Part shown: in pieces, positions 4,829 to 10,019 of the stretch
Position numbering within the stretch: position 1 is the stretch's first letter
How the letters are laid out: each line of letters begins with the position of its first letter
Translations under genes and position numbers: made by a program
DNA from: an uncultured bacterium
Lineage (GTDB): Bacteria > Gemmatimonadota > Gemmatimonadetes > Palauibacterales > KS3-K002
Direction: 5' to 3'
Assembly: GCA_947581845.1 (NCBI GenBank)
Contig: CANPVY010000092.1
Coordinates: 1 to 10,019 of the forward strand
DNA length: 10,019 nt
The notes under the pieces: generated by a model
Databases searched by the model: none
What the model was told of the DNA's origin: nothing
Seen by the model: only the letters and a program-made list of their open reading frames with translations

Positions 4829-6898
4829 CTAGTCACCGGGCCCAGCACGGCGGTGCTGTTCGAACCAACCCAGCGTCCCTTGGAGCTTGGCGATGTGATG
4901 GCTCGGGCGCCGACGGATGCCGTGCGGTTCGCCGGGTACGCGCACCAGGACCGTCTCCACTCCCAGCAGCTTCAGCGCCTTGAAGTACTGCTCGGACTCC
5001 GACATTGGCGTCCGATAGTCCTCTTCGCCAGTCATGATCATCGTCGGGGTCTTGACGTTCTCGACCACGGAGAGGAGCGAGCGGCTCTCGTAATGCTCGA
5101 CGTGGTCCCAGGGTAGGCCGGGAAACCAGTTCTTGACCGTGAAGGGCGCGATGTCGGCGGTCAGGTTGAAGCTGTACCAGTTGATGACCGGGTACCACGA
5201 GACGGCGGCGCAGAAGCGATCGGTGCGCCCGATCATCCATGCGGTCAGCACACCGCCACCGCTGCCGCCGGCGACGTAGAGGTTGTTCTCGTCGATGTAG
5301 CCCGCCTCGAGCGCCGCATCGACGGCGGAGTTCAGATCGTAGAAATCGTCGCCAGGATAAGCGTGGTGGATCAGATTGCCGAACGCTTCGCCGTAGCTCG
5401 TGCTGCCGCGCGGATTGACGTAGAGCACCACGTAGCCCTCGGCCGCCATGATCTGCTTCTCCATGTCGAACCGATCACCATAGTTGGCGAAGGGGCCGCC
5501 ATGGATCTCGATGATCAACGGATACTTGTTCGCCGGGTCGAAATCGGGCGGCTTCACGATCCAGCCCTGGATGCGACGCCCATCGAACGACGAGTTGTAC
5601 CAGATCTCTTCCACGTCACCCAGCTTCTTTCCAGCGAAGACATCGGCGTTGAGGGCAGTGATCTGCCGTACCTCCCTGGCTCTGCGGTCGGTGACCGCTA
5701 CGTCGCCGGGCACATGCGGTCGCGTGTAGGTGAATGCAATACTCCGGTTACGGGCCACGGAGAACGCATCGCCCGACCCGTAGGCACTGCCCAGGGTGCC
5801 GATGTCACCGGAGAGCACACGATGGCTGCCGTCCAACGAGAAGAAGGCGAGCTTCGTGTTCCCCTGATCGTCGTAAAGGGCGTACACCCCGCTATTGTCG
5901 GGCGCCCAGGTCGGGTTCGAGACGCTGCGGTCTAGGCTGGCTGAGACGACCCGAGCGCCGGAGCCGTCGCGGTTCATGACGTAGAGCTGGGTGAGCTGGT
6001 AGCCCACGTACCGTTCATCGAAGCCGACGTAGGCAATACGCCGGCCGTCAGGCGACACCGCCGGCGAGTTGTCGGGCCCCGGGCGATCCGTGAGCGCGCG
6101 CACGCTGCCATCCTGGACCGAGAACTCGTAGATCTCGGTGTCGCGCGTCTCGATCTCGAAGTCGTGGCGGCGGTTGGCGGAGGTGATCAGGTACTGGCCG
6201 TCCGGCGTCCACGCCGGCTGGACGCTCCCAAAACCGACGCCGCCGTGATGGAAGTCCCCGCTCGAGATCTGACGGGGCGTTCCACCCTCTGAAGGGATGA
6301 CGAACAGGTGGACATAGCCCCGTGGGATGTCACCGACGCCGTTGAACCGGTAGGTGAGCCTGTCGATGTACTGGGGCGGCTTCGCCCACTCCGCGCCTTG
6401 GGGAGGCGAAGGCATCTTGCCGATCTTCAACGGGGCCGCCGGGACCAGCTTCGTGAACGCCAGCTGTGTACCGTCAGGAGACCACGCGATGTTGCTGGGA
6501 GGCTCGGTCAGATTCGTGATCGGCGCCGACTGCCCCGTGTCCATCCAGCGAATGAAGATCTGGGGTTTGCCCTCGCGATCGGATATGAAGGCGAGCCGTT
6601 GACCGTCGGGTGACCAGCGTGGGGTATGGTCGTTGTAGTTGCCGCTCGTCAACGGCCGGTGGTCACTCCCGTCGGAGCGTATGATCCAGAGGTTGGAGTA
6701 GCGGCGGTCGGTCATGATGTCGGCGAACTGCCGCACGTAGACCACGCGCTGACCGTCGGGAGAGATCTGTGGGTCCCTCGCGTACTCCATGTTGAAGATG
6801 TCCTCGACCGATAGCCGGTCCGTTTGGCCGGCCGCAGGAGGCGCGATGGCCAGAAGGGCGCAGACGACCCAGGCCACAGCAGGGAAAGAGCGGAGCAT
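4829..6898 (-). CDS. secreted S9-family (prolyl oligopeptidase-type) peptidase
   Basis: The 689-residue product starts at ATG 6898 with GAGGTG (6906-6911) seven bases upstream. A signal peptide (residues 1-24, hydrophobic, ending PAAG before Gln25) sends it out of the cytoplasm. Residues 40-400 form a beta-propeller of TolB/PD40 repeats, each with an SPDG or TPDG turn (46-49, 96-99, 140-143, 231-234, 282-285). An alpha/beta-hydrolase domain follows: HGGP oxyanion-hole segment (466-469), NPRGSTSYG (495-503), nucleophile elbow GGSGGG with Ser546, Asp627 in TGEEDYRTP and His659 in GEPHG. All three catalytic residues are present. Such enzymes remove dipeptides or acyl-amino acids from short peptides, and the propeller excludes large proteins. 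It lies 114 bases after the HgcAB-like gene on the same strand; the gap contains a possible promoter, so it may be transcribed independently. Exact specificity (dipeptidyl or acylaminoacyl) cannot be told. Confidence 0.95.
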   Translation of the reverse strand: MLRSFPAVAWVVCALLAIAPPAAGQTDRLSVEDIFNMEYARDPQISPDGQRVVYVRQFADIMTDRRYSNLWIIRSDGSDHRPLTSGNYNDHTPRWSPDGQRLAFISDREGKPQIFIRWMDTGQSAPITNLTEPPSNIAWSPDGTQLAFTKLVPAAPLKIGKMPSPPQGAEWAKPPQYIDRLTYRFNGVGDIPRGYVHLFVIPSEGGTPRQISSGDFHHGGVGFGSVQPAWTPDGQYLITSANRRHDFEIETRDTEIYEFSVQDGSVRALTDRPGPDNSPAVSPDGRRIAYVGFDERYVGYQLTQLYVMNRDGSGARVVSASLDRSVSNPTWAPDNSGVYALYDDQGNTKLAFFSLDGSHRVLSGDIGTLGSAYGSGDAFSVARNRSIAFTYTRPHVPGDVAVTDRRAREVRQITALNADVFAGKKLGDVEEIWYNSSFDGRRIQGWIVKPPDFDPANKYPLIIEIHGGPFANYGDRFDMEKQIMAAEGYVVLYVNPRGSTSYGEAFGNLIHHAYPGDDFYDLNSAVDAALEAGYIDENNLYVAGGSGGGVLTAWMIGRTDRFCAAVSWYPVINWYSFNLTADIAPFTVKNWFPGLPWDHVEHYESRSLLSVVENVKTPTMIMTGEEDYRTPMSESEQYFKALKLLGVETVLVRVPGEPHGIRRRPSHHIAKLQGTLGWFEQHRRAGPGD

Positions 6899-6958
6899 CG
6901 TCGTTCACCTCGTCGCTGGTTACAGAACAGGCGCATGACTCAGGAGGCCGGGCCCGTC

Positions 6959-6988
6959 GAGAACACTGAGCTCGGTACGTGAGTTCTC
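6959..6988. promoter_or_regulatory. inverted repeat near the putative start of peptidase transcription
   Basis: GAGAAC (6959-6964) and GTTCTC (6983-6988) are exact 6-base inverted arms 18 bases apart. They abut the possible -10 box of the peptidase gene, so a repressor site is conceivable. The arms are short and the evidence is weak. Confidence 0.2.
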
Positions 6989-7016
6989 TACTACGTCGGG
7001 GATTGACCGCCGTCAA
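6988..7016 (-). promoter_or_regulatory. possible promoter of the S9 peptidase gene
   Basis: On the minus strand TTGACG (7016-7011) overlaps the stop codon of the HgcAB-like gene and is followed after exactly 17 bases by TAGTAG (6993-6988). The -35 is good and the -10 is poor (three of six). The leader would be about 80 bases. It is reported because the gene gap is long enough to need it. Confidence 0.3.
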
Positions 7017-8137
7017 GTCGCTCTTGCCGAATCGACCAGGCGTCGGCCCAGCAGGTTCACCTTGAAGCGGCGCACCGTCTCGGGCGGTACGACCGCCCCT
7101 GTCGCGCTGCGAAAGTGGAGCGCGTCGCAGGGGCACTGCACAATACAGGCACCGCACTGCACACAATCTTCGGCTTTCGCTACAGTCGCTACTCGCTGCT
7201 GGTAGTCCACCTCGAAGACGTTTCTGGGGCATACCTGCTCGCAGAGGCCAACTCCCGTGCACAGCTCGCCGTCCAAGGCGATTTGAAGCAGGCGGTCCTC
7301 CTGGAACCCGCCTTTGTAGACTGGCGTGCTCCCCATGAGGTCAACCGTGAGGATCGCCACGACGATTAGCGAGATGGCTCCCCAGCGGATGGCGAGCGGC
7401 CATGAGAGAGTCCCTGCGTGGATGGTCGCGGCGAGCAGCGCGGCCATGAACAGTAGCCAGAGCAGCAGCGCGAGCGCGATCCGTCCGCCCGTTGTGCGGA
7501 GCCGCTCGTGATAGAGAGGAAAGGATAGGAAGATGAGGGCGGACAACGCCCACACGAGACCGACGACCGGAAGTGCGCCCTGCGGCCAGAACAAGAGGAG
7601 CAACAGCGCGAGCAATGAGATCGGGGATGCCCAGGCAACGGCCATCTCCAGCCGCTGTGGCCACGGGAAATCGATCGTTCGCATGCTTGCGGCCGCCTGC
7701 GAGCCGGCTTTCAGGAAGGCGGGTATCGCGCTGGCACGGACCGGTCCCCAGACAACCGTCCAGCCCGTCTTCCGGTGAACGACCGCGCCTTCGATGCCGG
7801 TGGCGGCAAGCTGAGGCAGGATCAGCTGTCGGTGATCGACCAGATCCTCGATGCCGCTTGTCTTCAGAACTGCGATGACATCGTGATTCGTCAACAGGCC
7901 ACCGGTGGCAGCACACCAGACATTGATGCCGCGGCTGTTGGCGACCAGCAGATACGCGTCGATCCCTTGGATGGCGCGTCTCACTCTTGCGACCGTGAGG
8001 CGGAAGTTGCAGGTGAGCAGGACCGGCGAGTCACGTCCGGGAGCCCCGATCTTGACCAGGCCTGTCCGGCACGGGAATGGGAGCACCCTGAGAAGCGTCT
8101 GCAGAATATTGGTCCAGGCGTAGTGGAGGTAGCTCAC
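7013..8137 (-). CDS. HgcAB-like fusion: corrinoid domain, membrane helices and two-cluster ferredoxin domain
   Basis: This 374-residue protein starts at GTG 8137. Residues about 25-150 match the corrinoid-binding domain of HgcA, with SPVLLTCNFRLTV (37-49), then GINVWCAATGG (70-80). In HgcA the cap-helix motif NVWCA(A/G)GK supplies a Cys ligand to cobalt; Cys75 is its counterpart, while the GK end is TGG here. LVDHRQLILPQLAATG (99-114) and WGPVRASAIPAFLKAG (130-145) also match HgcA. Four membrane helices follow (about 167-184, 188-208, 219-240, 248-267). Residues 285-340 resemble HgcB: C293-x5-C299-x3-C303P and C325-x2-C328-x2-C331-x3-C335P. HgcA and HgcB are normally separate proteins that together methylate Hg(II). 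Here the first motif has Val296 in place of its second Cys. The gene overlaps cpaM by 4 bp (GTGA), implying coupled translation. I infer a membrane corrinoid methyl carrier reduced by its own ferredoxin domain; mercury methylation is not demonstrated. Confidence 0.88.
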   Translation of the reverse strand: MSYLHYAWTNILQTLLRVLPFPCRTGLVKIGAPGRDSPVLLTCNFRLTVARVRRAIQGIDAYLLVANSRGINVWCAATGGLLTNHDVIAVLKTSGIEDLVDHRQLILPQLAATGIEGAVVHRKTGWTVVWGPVRASAIPAFLKAGSQAAASMRTIDFPWPQRLEMAVAWASPISLLALLLLLFWPQGALPVVGLVWALSALIFLSFPLYHERLRTTGGRIALALLLWLLFMAALLAATIHAGTLSWPLAIRWGAISLIVVAILTVDLMGSTPVYKGGFQEDRLLQIALDGELCTGVGLCEQVCPRNVFEVDYQQRVATVAKAEDCVQCGACIVQCPCDALHFRSATGAVVPPETVRRFKVNLLGRRLVDSARAT

Positions 8138-8802
8138 GCTGTTGCTTTATCCGGCTTCTTGGCCATCAGCTCGATGAAGCTGCCGAGCCTGCTGGTGTCG
8201 GCTGACATGATACTCAGGCCCGCTTGCGTCAGTTTGTCGTGCAGGCCCGCGATAGGGCGTGTCGTCCGCTGACTGATGACGTACGTGAGAATCGCGAGGG
8301 GGATCCGGACCAGCGAATGCAACATTCGAGTGACAAGGCTTTGAGGCCTGACCTCGTCGGCGACGAGCAGGAGCCCTCCGGGCCGCAGAATTCGCGTAAC
8401 CTGCTTCAGGGTGTAGGCGAGCTCGTCGTCACCTAGCTCGGACAGGCAGAGGCCGCTCATGACAACGTCGTAGCTTTCCGACCGCTCCGCGTCCAGCTCG
8501 GCGACGCTCATCTCCACCAGCTCGATTCTGTCTGAAAGGCCTGTGTCTCGCCCATGCCGGGCGGCGATCTCGAGCATCTGGGGGTTCACGTCGATCGCCC
8601 TTACGCTGGCTCCACGGCGAGCTGCCCGCAGGGCTAGCGGGCCGGTACCGCAACCGATGTCGAGCACCCGCTGCCCAGGGTCTATGTAGCTTGCCAGGCG
8701 ATCGTAAGCTCTCTGCACACGTCCGAGCGTGAGCAGACGGATGCCCAAGTCGTATCGCTGTGGAGCGGATTCGAGGATCCGCATCAGCACGAAAGTGCTC
8801 AT
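8134..8802 (-). CDS. cpaM: corrinoid protein-associated class I SAM methyltransferase (CpaM-like)
   Basis: The product is 222 residues from ATG 8802; the ribosome site is weak (GGTGG nine bases before). It has a Rossmann-type SAM-binding fold: VLDIGCGTG (46-54, motif I), acidic Asp71 in RAIDVNPQML that should bind the ribose hydroxyls, VEMSVAEL (96-103), YDVVMSGLCLSEL (111-123) and the motif VTRILRPGGLLLVADE (135-150). The N-terminal MSTFVLMRILESAPQRYDLGIRLLTLGR is the helical lead-in I associate with CpaM, the methyltransferase found next to HgcAB-like fusions. Its last four bases (TGA in GTGA) are shared with the start of the fusion gene, so the two proteins are probably made together and act on a common substrate. 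It could pass a methyl group from SAM to the corrinoid protein or modify its cofactor or product; the direction is not known. A palindrome upstream is a possible operator. Confidence 0.85.
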   Translation of the reverse strand: MSTFVLMRILESAPQRYDLGIRLLTLGRVQRAYDRLASYIDPGQRVLDIGCGTGPLALRAARRGASVRAIDVNPQMLEIAARHGRDTGLSDRIELVEMSVAELDAERSESYDVVMSGLCLSELGDDELAYTLKQVTRILRPGGLLLVADEVRPQSLVTRMLHSLVRIPLAILTYVISQRTTRPIAGLHDKLTQAGLSIMSADTSRLGSFIELMAKKPDKATA

Positions 8803-8846
8803 ATCAGTGAACCACCGGCAGCCGGGATGCTCAGCGCATACGCCTC

Positions 8847-8860
8847 ACTCGTTGACGAGT
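8847..8860. promoter_or_regulatory. 14-base perfect palindrome upstream of cpaM (candidate operator)
   Basis: ACTCGT-TG-ACGAGT is a perfect inverted repeat with 6-base arms and a two-base centre, 45 bases before the cpaM start. It has the size of a dimeric regulator site. As the only sharp palindrome between the BAHD gene and cpaM, it is the best candidate for control of the cpaM/HgcAB-like pair. The regulator is unknown. Confidence 0.4.
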
Positions 8861-8874
8861 AGTCTGGCGAAACA

Positions 8875-8896
8875 GGCCCGCAAAGAAAAGCGGGCC
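8875..8896 (-). terminator. hairpin after the BAHD-type gene, probable terminator
   Basis: GGCCCGC (8875-8881) pairs with GCGGGCC (8890-8896) around an 8-base A-rich loop on the + strand (T-rich on the - strand). On the minus strand the stem is followed by TGTTTCG, a weak T run. It sits 60 bases after the BAHD stop and before the palindrome, so it probably ends that transcript and insulates cpaM. Confidence 0.5.
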
Positions 8897-8955
8897 CCTC
8901 TCCGTCGCAACGCCTCGCGGGCACCAGGCGGGCGCCGGCCCGGTCTGTTGTGGCG

Positions 8956-10019
8956 TCAGCTCGTTTCTTGCGGCAGGCAGACGCGGATATCCGCACCGTC
9001 AGCAGCGGGCAGGATGACGGCGCCGCGCTCCGCGGGCGTCAGAATGTCGAAGGCGACAGGTGGCCCGGCGTCGAACTCTAACTCGTGCACGGGCAGCCGT
9101 GACAGGTTGGTGACCAAGATACCGCTGTGCGGGTGGATCACGTGGCAGTGCTCGAGGACGGATAGTCCCTCCTGCCTGCGCAGGCGCTCGACAACACTCA
9201 GCGACTTCCTCACGTAGTCTGCATCGACTTGAGCGACCGTGCTGCGGATCTTCTGGGCCAGCACGCCGAGCGGTGCATCGCTCAGGTACTCGCGGTCGAC
9301 GGACACGATGGCCAGGCTGACAGCGCAGCCGAAGTAGGTCGGTGGGAACCCGTCGAGCAGCCTGCGGAAATCCACCGGGCAGCTGGCAAGGGCAGTGCTA
9401 TCCGTCGTTCCGGCACTCCAGGCGGGCACGTATCGCTTCCAGAGCCAGGCGGTGATCGCGTCGTTGTGGGAGAGCCTGACATCGCAATCCCGCTGTGCCT
9501 GGCTGAGTATCTCGTTCATCTCTTCGCGCGAGAACTGGTAGCGGTGCCAGCGTAGCCGTTCTCGGGCGATCGCGCTCCGCCGCTCGCCCCAGTGGACGCC
9601 GCACTCAGCGAGCACGTCTTCGGACGTGAGTCGCTTGGCGGGTTCGGTGCTTGCGGGGATCAGCAGTTCGCGCCGGTGCGAGGGTGGGTGGATCGGTAAC
9701 CCGTGAAAGAGGCGTGCCCAGCTGGACAGGAAATGGAAGTAGCTGAATCCGTCGGCGACGGCGTGTGACATGCTCACACCGACCACGGATCCCTGCGGCG
9801 TCTGGGAGAGCTTGATTCGGGTTAGCGGTTCGCCCTGGACACTGTGGACGGGATTCAGGAATCCGTAGCGTGCCCCAGCTTCGCTGAAAGTCACCGTCGA
9901 GCTCGCCACCTCGAAGTGCAACCCGTCGTCGGACGGTTCGAGGCCGTAGGCATCCTCAGCGAGTCTGACCAGTTTGCTTGCTACCGGCGCGAAGTGCTCG
10001 AGCGCCTCCTCAAGGCTGC
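8956..10019 (-). CDS. BAHD-type (HxxxD) acyltransferase, 5' end outside window
   Basis: The frame is open to the right edge, giving 353 visible residues; the true start is beyond the window (the family is about 420-480 residues). The first visible residues, SLEEALEHFAPVASKLVRLAED, match the early BAHD helix that in plant enzymes reads like LxxSLxxxLxxYYPLAGRL. SHAVADG holds the catalytic HxxxD (visible His85, Asp89), where His acts as general base for acyl transfer from an acyl-CoA to a hydroxyl or amine. Other hallmarks: SHNDAITAWLWK (183-194), PVDFRRLLDGFPPTYFGCAVS (214-234) and ILVTNLSRLPVHELEFDAG (300-318), where the structural DFGWG motif of plant BAHD enzymes is replaced by EFDAG. The closing ILPAADGADIRVCL also fits. 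It should be a soluble monomeric acyltransferase. Donor and acceptor are unknown. Its gene is followed by a hairpin, so it is not clearly in the cpaM operon. Confidence 0.85.
   Translation of the reverse strand, partial: SLEEALEHFAPVASKLVRLAEDAYGLEPSDDGLHFEVASSTVTFSEAGARYGFLNPVHSVQGEPLTRIKLSQTPQGSVVGVSMSHAVADGFSYFHFLSSWARLFHGLPIHPPSHRRELLIPASTEPAKRLTSEDVLAECGVHWGERRSAIARERLRWHRYQFSREEMNEILSQAQRDCDVRLSHNDAITAWLWKRYVPAWSAGTTDSTALASCPVDFRRLLDGFPPTYFGCAVSLAIVSVDREYLSDAPLGVLAQKIRSTVAQVDADYVRKSLSVVERLRRQEGLSVLEHCHVIHPHSGILVTNLSRLPVHELEFDAGPPVAFDILTPAERGAVILPAADGADIRVCLPQETS

Noticed and set aside
4523..5116. Open frame of 197 codons on the plus strand across the tRNA remnant into the peptidase gene
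   Set aside because: It translates tRNA sequence and then the antisense of the peptidase catalytic domain; the frame is a by-product of GC-rich coding on the other strand.
7013..8137. Calling the gene a bona fide mercury methylation gene (hgcA or hgcB)
   Set aside because: The fusion layout, TGG in place of GK after the cap Cys and a missing cluster Cys all differ from confirmed methylators, and the paired cpaM points to a separate family.
7775..8272. Plus-strand open frame of 165 codons
   Set aside because: Fully opposite the corrinoid protein and methyltransferase genes, with no ribosome site or motif.
1..10019. CRISPR array, insertion sequence, integrase, rRNA
   Set aside because: No regularly spaced repeats, transposase or recombinase motifs, or rRNA-like sequence were found on reading both strands.

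Overview
The window is a GC-rich bacterial chromosome segment from an organism I cannot name. The S9 peptidase of the TolB/PD40-propeller type, the exported OB-fold protein and the CpaM/HgcAB-like pair would suit an uncultivated Acidobacteriota-like lineage, but no phylogenetic marker gene is present, so this is only a lean.

Layout. The left part is on the + strand: the 3' end of a TetR/AcrR-type regulator (1-447), a good sigma70-like promoter overlapping an imperfect palindrome (495-546), a secreted OB-fold protein with a TTG start (763-1323) and a polytopic membrane protein (1534-2403). All firmly supported genes to the right are on the - strand. Read 5' to 3' they are: a BAHD-type acyltransferase cut by the right edge (10019-8956), cpaM (8802-8134), an HgcAB-like fusion (8137-7013), a secreted S9 prolyl-oligopeptidase-type peptidase (6898-4829) and a GT87 mannosyltransferase-like membrane protein (4026-2674). 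The - block converges on the + block at about 2404-2673, where a bulged 13-bp inverted repeat sits.

The centre of interest is 7013-8802. A class I SAM methyltransferase (CpaM-like) overlaps by 4 bp a single polypeptide that joins an HgcA-like corrinoid domain (Asn-Val-Trp-Cys cap motif), four membrane helices and an HgcB-like two-cluster ferredoxin domain. The shared stop/start points to translational coupling, and thus to a membrane-bound corrinoid methyl-transfer system related to mercury methylation but probably with a different natural substrate. The ferredoxin domain has Val where the second cluster-ligating Cys of its first motif should be. A 14-bp perfect palindrome upstream of cpaM is a candidate operator, and a hairpin isolates the pair from the BAHD gene.

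Between the peptidase and the GT87 gene lie about 590 bases without a convincing gene. They hold a 3' fragment of a tRNA-Ala(UGC) with a one-base deletion, a 21-bp exact repeat of its anticodon-to-T-arm segment 53 bases further on, and a strong minus-strand terminator hairpin. I read this as a scar of past integration at a tRNA gene. No integrase, transposase, CRISPR array or rRNA is seen.
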